Origin: Aquilaria yunnanensis
Lineage: Eukaryota; Streptophyta; Magnoliopsida; Malvales; Thymelaeaceae
Length of the DNA: 64,000 bases
Assembly (NCBI GenBank): GCA_039654915.1
Contig: CM077599.1
Coordinates: forward strand, 66,268,501-66,332,500
Reading direction: 5' to 3'
Under the pieces are notes generated by a model that worked only from the letters and a program-made list of their open reading frames with translations, did not search any database and was not told the origin of the DNA. Of this stretch, positions 21,401 through 33,056 are shown in pieces. Both the position numbers and the translations under genes were made by a program. Numbering within the stretch: the stretch's first letter is position 1; every line of letters begins with the position of its first letter.

Positions 21401-23600
21401 AAGAATTTTTAGGGATTAAAATGGAAAAGAAAAAAACTTCAGGGACTCAGCAGGTTTTAGCCAACAAATTCAAGGCAAAAGAAAACTGTAAAATAACAAT
21501 AGAGGCCCTTGAAAAGGCAATCAAAGAGGACACTTTGAAAAAGGATGACATCTCTTTAAAAAGGCAATCGACGCATTCATGATAAGACGTTGTGAACATT
21601 AATCTTGTGTTGGTAATTGGAATATCACGAGGTTCATGGTGCTTGCGTGTTATAGTGATTCAATCCGTGTCAATATTAAATTGAAATATAAATAGTAGTA
21701 ATCATTAATGAAATAAAAAAATTTATAAAAATGAAAAAAGAAAAGTAAGAATTAGGATAAAAGAAAAAGTCAAGTAAAGTTTTGTGACTAAGAGAACAAC
21801 GAAATAAAAAGATTTTAAGTATGAAGAGATAAATTGTGTGACTAAAATTTTGTTTTAGAAGAGAGAAATCATATAAAAAAGTTAATAATATAAGATAAAG
21901 AGTAGAATTTCAATGACAAAAAATGACGACTAAAATGATCTTTAGGCCAAGAGAGAAAATATAAAGATTTATAGAATTAAAAGCTTAACCATCAACTTAA
22001 TAAAGGAAAAATAAAATAAATGAAAAATTTTTCTAAAATTAATCAATTTGAACCATACAAAAAAGTAGACAACTCATATTGACTAAAGTTTTGTTTAAAA
22101 AATAACAACAAAAAACCAATAAAAAAGTCTAAAAGAAGTCACTATGGTTGATTAAAAAAATTAAAAAAAAAACCAAACCATGATCACAAGATTTCACTTT
22201 AGAAGACAATAAATAAAAAAATAAATTTTAATTGATTATCATAAATTTATTGATGGTAAATTTATGATAATCAATTAAAATTTTTATTTATTTATTATTA
22301 AATTTTATTACAAAAAATATCTGCTATGATTTGCAGGTTACCAAACCTCTCCATTTATTCTCTAGGTTTCTAATTTTAAACTAGAACCATGCTAAAAGTA
22401 GAGAAATTATAATGATTAATGTTTTATTTTAGAAAACAACAATAAAGAAAATGAATAAAAAAAGTTAGGATTAAGACCAAAAAATAGAAAAAATTTAGGT
22501 ATTAAGGATTTAACAATTGACTTAATAAAGATAAAAAATGAATTAAATAAAAATAAATAAATAATGGTCACCAATGCCTTACTTCAAAAGATAGTGCTTA
22601 AGACAACAACAACAAAAAGCTTAGGGACTAAGACAACAAAAAGAAGATCTAGTTAAATTGTTATAAAATTTAGGGACCAAAATATAACACAGACGTAACT
22701 TAAAACCTAAAATAGAAAAATTAAAAAATTAGAAATTGGAACAACATTTTTTTTTCTTTTGTCTCCTTTTTTTTTTTTGTTCTTTTTCAAATGCGATTCA
22801 CTTTAATTTTTAATATTGATGAAAAATATATTTAGAAAAATTTAATTTCAATTTTAACAATTATAGATCAAATTGCTTTATTAAACTACAGAGCTTGAAG
22901 TAAATAAATGATGCTATAAAACTTAATCATCAATAATGATAAAAATGACCAAAATACAAAACTATGTTTAATATATGTTAACCAATTAATAGTCTAATCA
23001 TTAACTTAACAAAGATAAAAAAAAAAAAAGTAAAAAAGAACTGACTAAAGCCGAATCAAGTAGAACCATATAAAAAAATAGGCAAATTATAATGATTAAA
23101 GTTTGATTATAGAAAACAATTGATTATAGAAAACAAAAATTAAGGAAATCAATAAAAAAAATGTTAGGATGAAGGCAAAAAAAAAAAAAAGAAAAACTTT
23201 AGGTATTAAGGATTTAACAATTTACTTAATAAAGATAAAAAATGGTTTAAATAAAAAATAAACAAATGATGGTCACCAATGCCTCACTTTGGAAGATAGT
23301 ACATGAAATAACAATAAAAAAAACTTGGGGACCAAGAAAGCAAATAGAAGATCTAGTTAAATAACTACAAAGTTTTGGGACCAAAATGTTTTACGAACAT
23401 AACTTAGAGCCTAACATGGAAAAATTATAGAGTTAAGGACTAAAATCGTGTTTTAACTGAAAGAAAATGTGAAACAGACTGAAACAAAAAAAAATACAAT
23501 ACAGGCCCTTAGAAAGTAGAGTACATTGCAAAAAGAGGATCAAACTTCAAAAAGAAGCAAATCGCTCCAAAAAAAAAGGGCAAAAGAAAAAAAGGCAGAC
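21400..23600. repeat. Diverged direct-repeat block, very AT-rich
   Basis: A unit recurs with the phrases TTAGGTATTAAGGATTTAACAA, ACTTAATAAAGATAAAAAATG, ATGGTCACCAATGCCT and AAGAAGATCTAGTTAAAT at ~22490-22720 and again at ~23190-23420, about 700 bp apart. Related pieces (GAACCATA-AAAAAGTAG-CAAATTAT, and CAATA-AGGCCCTT) appear at ~22055, ~22380, ~23065, ~21505 and ~23495. No coding potential. It could be a tandem duplication of an old noncoding transposon. Confidence 0.65.
22223..22283. repeat. Perfect 27-bp inverted repeat with 7-nt loop
   Basis: Arm 22223-22249 is the exact reverse complement of 22257-22283, with a 7-base loop. The core is ATTGATTATCATAAATTTA. It lies inside the AT-rich repeat block. 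It may be a hairpin-forming relic or a short MITE; there is no evidence that it is a transcribed RNA gene. Confidence 0.8.
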
Positions 23601-24640
23601 TATTGATCAACAGTAAATACTATTGATGAACAGTAAGTTGCATCCCTTTTTTAGAATATAGTATAATATAATAACATTGGATGCATAAGTATGTGTTTTT
23701 AACTATTAGGAGTACATATGTTTTTTGGCATAAAAGATTACAAAACAACAAGCTGAAGTAATTATTTATCACTCTTTCCATCCAAAATTCTAAGCATCAG
23801 TTTCTTATTTGGAAAATTTTTTACATCTCATTTAACATAGTACCCTCATTTTAATTAGCCATCTCTCTCTCTTTCCAAGAGAGGCCCCCTCTTTCTCACT
23901 CTGATTAAAAACACATTTCTCTCTGCCGCGGTCCTCGAGCACAAAGATGAGCCTAAAGAGAAACAAACAAATTTCAAATTTCCTGTATACCTTAGCATTT
24001 TGCTGTATTTTGCATATTGGTAACTTTTTATATAGATTTTATCAAAAAAATTAAGATATACCGCAAATACTGTAAGGTATATACCGCTGTATTCTATTTT
24101 TTGTGGACATGGGTGAGATATTTTTTTTTGTTATTTTAAATCAAAATATAGTAAATAAATATATAAAATAGTAAAATATAATTAATACACATATTTTAAC
24201 ATAAATATTTAATTTTATTTTTTGGTTTTTTTTTACTTTTTCTTTCTTTTTCTTAGCGTATTAAAAAAATGTATTGTTATTATTAAAGTATTATTTTTTT
24301 TCTTATATCAATAAATTAGTTTTTTTATTGAGTAATATTTATTTTGCTCTATATATAACATTTTTTTTATGTTTTTTATATAAAAAATATCTTCTATCAT
24401 ATATAATTTATTTATATTTTACAAATTATGATAGGAAAAAAATTAGAATCCATATGAAAATGTTCAAAAATATTTTATTTAATTTATTTCGGCTTAACAT
24501 AATATTCTAACAATTATTTTTTTTATGAAAATAGTAACAGTATGTGTTGCGATATACTGTGTGGTATACCTTAAAAATATGAGGTGTGGTATACATAGCA
24601 GTAATAGAATTTAACACCTTATTTTTTAGTCACAAGTCCA
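23601..24640. other. Unassigned AT-rich spacer
   Basis: No gene recognised. Two short near-direct repeats (ACTATTGATCAACAGTAA / ACTATTGATGAACAGTAA) lie at ~23606-23645, and a GC-richer island CTCTGCCGCGGTCCTCGAG at ~23920. An open frame at 24274-24510 is Phe/Leu/Tyr-rich translation of A/T runs. Confidence 0.4.
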
Positions 24641-24850
24641 TAGCTTTTATGTGGGGCTCACAAGATTTGCGATTGAAGTGCTTTAGTCACTTTTTGTTAA
24701 TCTCTCTTCAGTCACAAATTCAAATAGATTTTTGAAACTCAGTTGCAATTTAGTGGCTTTTTCTTAGTTGCCAGGTGGTAGTCACTATGATAGTTGCTTT
24801 GGAGGTTAAAAATTCAAAAATCAATCGCTCTTCAGTTGCACTAGTGCAAC
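24640..24850. repeat. Probable CACTA subterminal repeats (5' side)
   Basis: Short motifs TTAGTCAC, CAGTCACAAATTC, TTAGTGGC, GTAGTCAC and TCAGTTGCA cluster here. The same family of motifs clusters again at 52835-53105. Arrays of short repeats flanking the transposase gene are typical of En/Spm elements. I could not find a CACTA terminus, so the outer boundary is open. Confidence 0.5.
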
Positions 24851-25542
24851 AAAAACTTGTCCCCTCCCCCCCTCCCTATTTTGGTGTTGCTTATCTACTC
24901 CTTCCCTTGCATCTTAGCTTTGAGCTTCTTCAACTACTTGCTACAAACCATTAGAGGATTGTTTTCTGTGGAGGTATATGTAAATTTTATTTAAGTTGAT
25001 TTATTTGATATGTACTAATAAAATAAGTTTTATTAGCATACACATTATAGATAAACCGTAGAATGTTTGTCAATGATTTTTGATCTTTGAGAAATAGTAT
25101 ATATATTAAGTAACTACAAAGATGTGCAGTTCTTTTATATACATAACAGGTCTCCGTTTGAAAATCATTAATTGTCCAAGTTGAACGGTTAAAAAATGAA
25201 CATATTTCTGGATTGTACTTTACCGTGTATGATTTATTTTAATGATGAATAAATTTGAGCTATATTGAACCATGTTCCTCAGATATCGAATATAAGTCTC
25301 ATAGAAAATGGTGCATTCAGGGAACTAAGATGAGATACTGCTAAATTTATTCATCTTATTAAGATAAAATACAATGTAGAAGTACGATCTTGATATTTCA
25401 TTTATGAATAGGCCAGGGCCATTTCCTTGTAGAATTTGTTTAGGGTTTATGTTCAAAATCATATATATTTGTAATGTTTTTTTCTATGTAATACAATATA
25501 TATTTGTAAATTTATATTGTAGGAAGTAAGAACATGGCAAAA
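24851..25542 (+). other. Probable 5' leader/intron of the CACTA transposase gene
   Basis: Non-coding stretch between the subterminal motifs and the first TNP2 codons. A possible donor (GGAGGTATATG, ~24973) and acceptor (TTATATTGTAGGAAG, ~25522) suggest a leader intron of ~550 bp. Inference from position only. Confidence 0.35.
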
Positions 25543-26374
25543 TGACATGAATGAATGTATCAGATATTAATGATGGATGGATTCATGAACCCATATTTAT
25601 ATTAGGTGTAAAATTTTTTATAAGAATCATCTGTAGTGGAGGTACCGAACTGATTGAACGTCCATGTCAGTTATGTGAAAACATACATTATCTAAAAAAA
25701 TTGAAGTTGGAATGCATTTGTATTGTTTTGGATTTGGTGATAAATACTTTGTTTGGCACTGTCACAACGAGCGGTATAAACAAATGATTATTAATTTTCA
25801 TATGGGTGAAATATCAATTAATTTGCCATATTTAAAAACTATTTTAGATAGAGATGAGAACTATTACAGTAGATCTGGTTATAAACAAATGATTATTGAT
25901 TCATTTGGCTTAAGTGCATACTGTAATGAAAGAATTGAAACTGATCAAAATGATCATAACAATAATTAATATGTGAATGTTGAAGTGGATAATGATGCAT
26001 ATGATGAAGAAAATGATCATGATAGGGGTAGATTGAGTAATGTCGCGAGAGTGGATGATGAACTTCGAAATTCAGATGTGGAGAAATTTTACAAATTACT
26101 CGCCGATGCATCAACACCATTGTGGGATGGATGTACAAAATATACAAAGCTATCAGCGGTCTCTTAGTTGTTAAGTGAGAAAAGTAAGCATAATATGTTA
26201 GATAATTGTTTTAATGACACTCTATCCCTCGTTAAGGAATTTGTTCCAGAAGATAATTGATTTCCAGATACGTTATATGATGCTAAGCAAATGATGAAGG
26301 ATTTGGGTCCCCTATATGTGAAAGAAGATGTGTGCCTGTAGAATTTTATGTTATTCAGTGGCGAGAATTCAGTG
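25543..26374 (+). pseudogene. CACTA (En/Spm) TNP2-like transposase, N-terminal part, cut by E1
   Basis: Frameshifted fragments read in order an N-terminal domain with CQLCENIHYLKK, then HCHNERYKQMIINFHMGE, IIDSFGLSAYCNERIE, and RNSDVEKFYKLLADASTPLW. They are followed by FPDTLYDAKQMMKDLG and NFMLFSGEN, after which the gene stops at 26374. These correspond to the Transpos_assoc region and the start of the TNP2 transposase. The gene has stops (for example at 25967, 26165 and 26258) and at least one frameshift near 25700. Its continuation is at 49543, 23 kb downstream. A 5' leader with an intron-like stretch lies at 24850-25540. Confidence 0.8.
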
Positions 26375-27512
26375 TGTTACGGCTCTCCAAAAATTTGGAC
26401 CATGATTACTAAGGTAACTTTGGTTATTTTAGTAATTTTATATATTTGGAATATTTAATGCAAGAAAATTCTCACTTTAATAAAGTATAATAGCTTAAAG
26501 AGGACAAAAATTGGTCATTTAAGTAAATCAGGCTAAGGATGGCATTTTGATCATTTCATATAGTGACTCATTTTTATTTCAAGGTTGGGTTGAGGATGAA
26601 AAAATATTGAATTTGAGGAATAACAATTTTCCATGATTCCTGCTCTACCCTTGTGAAATTGTGAATTGATTAGATATTCCATAAATGGTTTGTGTAAAAC
26701 ATAGAAGTATTGGGACTAAATTGCATGCCTGTTAAAGCTGAGGACTGGGCGTGTAATTAAGGTTCAAGCATTGCATAATGCTGGTTTTGGTCCTAATGTT
26801 TCTGTTCTATTATGAAGAAGGCCTGAACGTACTATTGAGTACGAAAAAGGGACTAACTGTGTGGCATGTACACCTTAAGCCTACATAAGTTGACTTGGCC
26901 CATTCTATTTTATCAGCCATCTTCTTTGTCCATCTCCAGACCACCCAAAGCCTTCTTCCATCTTCTTCAAACCTCTATGACCACACCATCCAAGCTCCCA
27001 TCCATAAAATTAATCACAAATTCAAAGGAAAATTGGGAGAAAAAAAAGATTTCTTGCATAAGAAGCTAAGTTTTAAGCTCATTTTTGGTAAGTAAGCAAA
27101 TATTTATTTTTCCCTTAATTTCCTAGTTTATTTGTTGGTGGAGGGGCTGATATTGTTGACTAATTTGGTTCCATGTTTGTTTTTTGAGAGAATTAAGCAT
27201 GAAAGCTTGAAACAAGCAAGAGATTTATAGGAACCTAAGGCTATGGTTAAATTTGGGGAGGTAAGGGAACCATTTTATTTCCTTTGGTTGCTTCGGCTGG
27301 GAAGAAGTTATAAAATTGGAAAAAATGGCCTTTTTGTTAGTTAATTGTTAGAATTGTTAAGCTAACAATAAGAAATCAAAGAAGACTAAGAAATGTTTTT
27401 TTATGTATATGTTGAGTAAAGGGCTGGTTAATTGGAATCTAGTGAGAGGGTTAATCTTAATCACTTAAACCATAGGGAATGTTGTAGTATTTTCCTAATT
27501 ATGATTTATTCA

Positions 27513-30253
27513 TGTCAAGGCCCAATTCACCCCCACCTTAAACCTTTTAAAAGGTTTGAAATCAACCAGTTTTTTTTAGTCACTCAATTGATTTTCATAT
27601 GGTGAATTAGGCTCAGACTCCCAAGATTCTTGACCCCATCTTTTATTTACTTAGGTGGGAGTCCCAAGCTTTTGAAGATCTAATAAGTTTTACTTAATTC
27701 ACCCAATTGATTGAGTTTCATCCACTTGAATTTACTTAGGTGGTTTTGTGTGTGCATATGGGGTTTAATGAGGCTAAGTGACTTAAGTGTGTGTTCTGTG
27801 TCCTTAGGAGGCTTATTGGGAGACTACCTAGTGCACTTGCCAAAACATACACATATTCAAGCATACATACAGCCTAGATTAGTTAATTATAAACCATGCA
27901 TTCATTTTTCCTAGCTTGTTATACTGAGTGCCTTAAGGCTTTCCTAAGCCCAAAATACATACAAGGCATAAGCCATGTTCTACACTAAGTCCCCTCGCCA
28001 TTAGTTACATACAAATAATTACAGGCCAAAATTGGGTAGATATGGACTATATGGCCTAAAGTTACACATAATAAAAGTTTGGTCCACTAGATATCATGCA
28101 TGGTACATGGCATATTCAAACTGTTTCTAAGCCCACTGTAAGCCCACTATCACTTTGACCTCCACTTTCACTTGACGCTTAGGCCATAATTGCCTTATTA
28201 CTCTTCTTGCTTTAACCCATATCAAGATGGATCTAAGCACAACAAGTCCTACACTAGCCATTAAGGCCTACAAACCATCATACATAACACAACCATTAGT
28301 TCAATCTTATGAATTTTTCCAAGCTTTTTTCATAGGTTATGAATCTAGAGTATACCTCTCTGTACATAGACTTCTCTAGGAGGTTCCTTAGCCCTTGACT
28401 CTTGCACTTCTTTATCAGAAATGGGGAAAAGAAAGCATGAGTACATAGGTACTCAGTAAGAACCTAAATTCAGCACCTAGTGCCTTCACAATGTTTATAA
28501 CATTGCTATACATATAAACCTCCAATTTTGCTTATTAACCTACATCCAAAGACAAAGAAGACACCAAAAGCAGTATACACAAGATAATACAAGATGCTTA
28601 TCTATACAAATCAAAGGTTAACACACGCATACAATTAGAGAAGCACACAAGCACATACACACCATATACACACGATTTTTTTAACATAGCAAGCATGATT
28701 TTCTTTCAATTTCTTCATGTGATCACTTTGATTAGATTCGATTAACATAGAGATCTAGGTGATTGATCAAGTTTGGCCAAACTTGAACAAAAACCCTATG
28801 CCTGCCAAATGCAAACTAGCTAGCTTACCATAGTGATTAAAGCACACATAGCCCATTACATGGCTTCTAGGTTCCTTTGGCCAAAGCCATCTCTTAGGGA
28901 AATTATTTCCCCTTCAAAATACAGGAGAAGAATCTTCATATGGATCCTTACCTATGGCTGGAATGGCAGGAAGGAAGCTTGATCACACATTATATACCAT
29001 AGGTGCCACCATGTACTAGCTTGGCATCACCATGTCTCGGTTTTGCTTTATTTTTGTTCTTCTTTGCCTTCTTTCTTTTTGGTGGCTTTAGGATGTTTGC
29101 TAGAGGTTTGGCCAGGTTGCAGAGGATGAGATGGCAGCAAGAAGCAAGAAAGCATCAACCCACCAAGAGTACCACAGTTGGCCTACCATGCACCACCATG
29201 CTTGGTTTCGGTTTTGGCTATTTTGGCTTCTCTTTAGTTTTGTATATGTCTTGGCACTTAAGCAAGTCTTTGACCAAGATTTTTTAGGTCATAACGGTGC
29301 TAAGAATTGGCTAGGAAGTTGCATTAAATTTGTGAAGTCAAGCAGTGGGAGGCATTCGGCCAAATGGCCTTGGCGGCTAAGACATATTAACCAATTCTTG
29401 GTCTAACTCTCTTTGACTCCCTTAAGTCATTTCAATCATTTTGGTAACCTACTTAACTCTTTTGGTGACATATATTGAGCACCCACCTTACTTCTTAATT
29501 TTTCCAATTAGGCCCTCCAACTTTTTTTTGAACATAGGTGCACTTTAAGTGCATTTTAGAGCTCTTTAGTGTACTATAGGGTGTTTCCATAGTTTCCATG
29601 TGTTTTTCACCTTTTCTTAGCCCAAACTATAGCCCTCATTCTCATTGTAATGGGAAGCAACAACCCTATATAATCTCTTTTAAGACATTAGGCCTTAGAG
29701 CTTTCACATGCCCATGGTTACACACAAAGGTGCTCTTAAAAGTCCTTTAGTGCACCCTAGAATGCCATTCTTCTTTCTCATGTGTTATTCTTTTTTCTTA
29801 GGCTCATGTGGCTGTCCTCATTTGTATTTTAGCCTTAGGCATTGAGCCCACATAATCCTCTTTAGAGTTTTAGGCTTTAGAGCCTTCAAGTTCACATGAG
29901 TGTGCACAAGAGTGTGCCTGAGAGCCCCCTTGTAGCCCCATTGTGGCCCTCATTGGTTTTCTTTTAGTGCTCTTAGGTTTTTTGCAATCTTTCCTCAAAC
30001 CATGAGTCTTCCTCTCAAGACTCATCTTGACACCATATTTTAGCCACATTTGGTTTAGGAACAGAGCACTCTTCTCTCATTTTCCCTTGATGTGCCCTTA
30101 GAATGTCTTTGGGACACACTATGGGTACTTAGTCTTGTATGTTTCTTTTTCTCTTGGTGTTTCATAATTTGCATTACTTATTCACATCTTTGATGCTCAT
30201 CATATTCTCATAAGAATCATAGCCCATGGCCTATGCAGGTTACAAGCATGACA
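27513..30253 (-). mobile_element. Solo-LTR A (Ty3/gypsy-like) inside the E1 5' LTR
   Basis: Boundaries TGTCAAGGCCC...AGCATGACA form a 5-bp terminal inverted repeat TGTCA/TGACA and are flanked by the exact 5-bp duplication ATTCA (27508-27512, 30254-30258). The empty site ATTCATGTAGC is preserved in the 3' LTR at 48257. At 2741 bp with no primer site, gag or pol inside, it fits a single long LTR left by recombination. The minus orientation is suggested by a motif shared in reverse with the E3 LTR (CTTACTGAG-TGTACTCA-like). Open frames near 29003-29406 are not recognised. Confidence 0.75.
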
Positions 30254-30779
30254 ATTCATGTAGCTAAATGATCAATTAAAAGAAAAATACTCAAGCTGAA
30301 GATTTCAGGATCTCATGATAACATATCTTTATGTTATCTACTCATGTACATGCCACATGTATTTTGATCATTTGAGTTCAACATGAGTACAAGCATGCAT
30401 CATTCTAATTTGTTTAACATATTTTGTGCATTTGATATAGCATGTTAGTTTTACATACATATTGTGGCAAACAAATCCTAGCATGCTACTAAGAACATTC
30501 ATGTAAATAATGAATAAAACCTAGCATGCTACTAAACCAAGAAAGAATGTGTACCTTTCTTCTTGGTTATGTGTGGAGAAAATAGGAAGAACTTGATCTT
30601 GGAGGAGCACCTTGAGGCTTGAATTGAGATGAACAATCTCAATGTAAATCCACCCATAATGCTCTAGAAAGTTGTCTAATATTTTGGCTATTTAAAGGAA
30701 TGGAGGGAGGAGATTTTTATCTCAAGAAAATGGAGCAAATGGAGTGCCAAAGAATACTTGAAATGGCCGGCCACTTTAA

Positions 30780-31260
30780 GCTATTTATAGATGACCAAAA
30801 GGCACACCTTTACACCAAGCAAGGTGTCCTTTAAGCCAAAGAACACTTCCTTTGGCCAAGGGTTATCTATAGTGGCGAAAATACATGTCTCTTTGGCCAA
30901 GGAACACTTCCTTTGGCCTAAGAGACATGTCCTTTTGGCCAAGAGACATGTCTTGGCCGAAATGATGTGTCTCTTTGGCCAAGGAACATGTCTTTTCTAG
31001 CCTATGCCGAAAATACATGTCCTTTAAGGCCAAAGGACGTCACACTTGGTGATATAACCACCTCATGCCCGAATATACATGTCTTTTATGTCAAAGGACA
31101 TCACTCTTGGTGCAATAACCACCCCATGGCCAAATATACATGTCTATTCACTCAAGGAACACTTCCTTTGGATGAAAAGACATGTTCTTTTAGCCAATAG
31201 TCATAGCTTTTGATGAAGAGACATACCTTTACACAAAAGATGTGTCTCTTGGTGGTTTTG
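30780..31260. repeat. TTTGGCCAA / GACATGTC interspersed tandem repeat in solo-LTR B
   Basis: Units such as CTTTGGCCAAGGAACACTTC and AAGAGACATGTC recur about every 30-60 bp with variation; many contain the palindromes TTGGCCAA and GACATGTC. Open frames here (30791-31200) are translations of the repeat. Confidence 0.7.
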
Positions 31261-31289
31261 AGCTAAAAACAAGGTGAACTGGCACAAAG

Positions 31290-31620
31290 CTAGCTCACTA
31301 TGCTACTTATGCACCATTGAGCTCCTTTGAGCTCCAACCAAGCTCCATGAACTGAGGTCCAGCTCCTTGAGCTGACCTTGAGCTGGAGTTAGCTGCTCTC
31401 AGCTGAAGTGAACTGAAATCCAACTACATTCAGCTACTAGAAGCTGAAGTGAGCTGACTTAAGTTGACTTGAGCTGACTTGAGCTAACTTGAGCTGAAGT
31501 CCAACTACTTTTAGCTACTTATAGCTGAAATGAGCTAACTTGAGTTAAGGTGAGCTACTTCTAGCTGCCTTAGATAGCTGTTCAAGCTAGAGTTAGCTCA
31601 ATGAGCTCAAATCCTATCTT
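31290..31620. repeat. AGCT-rich repeat (GAGCTGACTT units)
   Basis: The decamer-like unit GAGCTGACTT and relatives (TGAGCTAACT, CAGCTACTT, TAGCTGAAG) recur dozens of times. AGCT is spaced every 10-15 bp over ~330 bp. It is low-complexity, simple-repeat-derived sequence inside solo-LTR B. Confidence 0.7.
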
Positions 31621-32903
31621 AAAAGAATCTTGGTGCACCAAGAATTCCAACAAAAGCTACTATAAAGGGTACAAAGAAGAACACAAAAACCAAGACCATA
31701 AGGATATTGAAGTTGGTGTTTGCTTGCATTAACTATTCCAGGTAAGGGATTTTAAGTTCAAGTTTAAATTGATGCATTCAAATTTGCTTAAAATGCATTA
31801 ATTTAGAGAGTAATAGGTGGAGAAGAAGTGACTTAAGGACTAAGTAATTAAATAGCCCTTATGTATGTATACAAGTACTAAGTATTCAAGATGGGCTTTG
31901 AGGCTCAAGAGTACCCTAGCTAAGCTACCAAGCTTAGCAAGAATGAGCCATCAAGTTTAAGAACTCTTGTATAGTGTTAATAAGGGTAAGTAAGTGGCAA
32001 GCCAAGCTTGCTAGGGCAAGAGTCAAGCTCTTGAAAAAAGGACTAGGTTGAGGATGGGTTCTCCACCATAGAACCCTTTTTAGTGGCCACTAGTTAAGAC
32101 CTCGGAACAATTTGAGATCATGTTAAGATGTGTATATTTGTTATATGCGCTAGGTCTTAAAGCTTATCTTGCAGGTATTTGATCCCTTATTGATAATTTG
32201 TAATTCTCACTCTCTTAAGTGTACATTGTGCAGATACTAATTGTGCGAAGCCTAACACCCGCTGAAGCGTTGTTGAGCAAGGTTTTTGGTGTAGGTATTT
32301 AAAGTATCATAAATCTTTAATGATTCTAAGTTACTGGTTAATCATACTATTGTACTAAATAAGTTAATTAATATAGCTTTGACAAATACAAGTGAAGTGC
32401 ACAAGGAAAATTAAACCTCACATTTCCAAAGATTTTATGCTCATGTGGGAGTTATTTTGATAGTCTCAGACTTTGTACTTGTTGGGTACTTGGGTACCAA
32501 GGAAATGCCTTTAGTTTGACTAGTGTGCATGGACTTCTTTAGTGTATATGTCTGTATATACACTATGGTTGCTTATGGATGTACATAGGTTAAGTGTTAC
32601 GTGTACATAAGCTAATGCTTGAAGTTTAAATAAACATGTTTATACAACTATTGTATGTGTTTCAAGTGTTTTGTGAATGCCATGGAAAGTATTTTGAAAG
32701 GTTTTATTTATTACTTCTCTTCTAAATGCCGAAGTTAAGCATGCATTGATTAATGTCATAGGATAATCAATTAGTAGCATATAAAGTTTTAAACAATGCA
32801 AGTATTAACTTAGCCATTTGCAGTTAAGAGTAAGATTACTAAATCCTAATTTCCTAAAATCATGGGAACACCCTATATTAAGGAAAGCAAGGTTCCCTTA
32901 TAG

Positions 32904-32915
32904 TGGTATCAGAAC
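32904..32915 (+). other. Primer binding site of E1
   Basis: TGGTATCAGAAC, one base after the LTR end. This is the complement of the plant initiator tRNA-Met 3' end with one mismatch to the usual TGGTATCAGAGC. Confidence 0.85.
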
Positions 32916-33056
32916 AAGGCTTGTAAGTCTTGTAAATGTCTTATTAGAGGTAAGTGTCTAAGATCAAGTATAGGCCCTTGTGCAAGTATAGCAAGATTAT
33001 GATATATGTATATGAACTGTTCTAGGGATGTTTTCTGGCTTTGTATTTCAGGTAAA

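Larger units (their letters stand above)
30297..31652 (-). mobile_element. Solo-LTR B (copia-like termini) inside the E1 5' LTR
   Basis: Read on the minus strand it starts TGTTGGAATTC and ends ...GAAATCTTCA, termini typical of Ty1/copia LTRs. Flanking 5-mers are CAAGC (30292-30296) and AAAGC (31653-31657), one mismatch. The unoccupied site CAAGCTACTATAAA is intact in the 3' LTR at 48295. Length 1356 bp. It contains two repeat zones (30780-31260 and 31290-31620) and no gene. Confidence 0.7.
26375..32902 (+). repeat. 5' LTR of E1, stretched from ~2.4 to 6.5 kb by two insertions
   Basis: Three blocks match the 2.4-kb 3' LTR at 47108-49542 in order: 26375-27512, 30254-30296 and 31653-32902. The material between (27513-30253 and 30297-31652) is absent from the 3' LTR and from the LTRs of E2. 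The inner end is ...GGTTCCCTTATA, one base before the primer binding site. Confidence 0.88.

Noticed and set aside
24274..24510. 78-codon Phe/Tyr/Leu-rich frame, looks like membrane protein
   Set aside because: Composition is explained by A/T runs; no start context or family.
24000..24600. Possible MITE with GGTATA-C ends (TATACCGC... / GTGGTATAC)
   Set aside because: Short similarities at both sides, but arms do not align beyond ~15 bp and no target duplication is visible.
29003..29406. Two overlapping frames (94 and 91 codons) in solo-LTR A
   Set aside because: They lie in an LTR, overlap each other in different frames and show no known domain.
30791..31200. Repetitive proteins (HVLLAKRHVL-like repeats)
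   Set aside because: Translations of the TTTGGCCAA/GACATGTC DNA repeat in solo-LTR B.
31290..31620. CRISPR-like spaced repeats
   Set aside because: Repeat is a drifting AGCT-rich simple sequence with no constant repeat/spacer pattern, in a plant LTR.
32904..32915. Initiator tRNA-Met-like sequences (also 43584, 56272, 62784)
   Set aside because: Only the 12-base primer complement is present, directly inside LTR ends; no tRNA gene.
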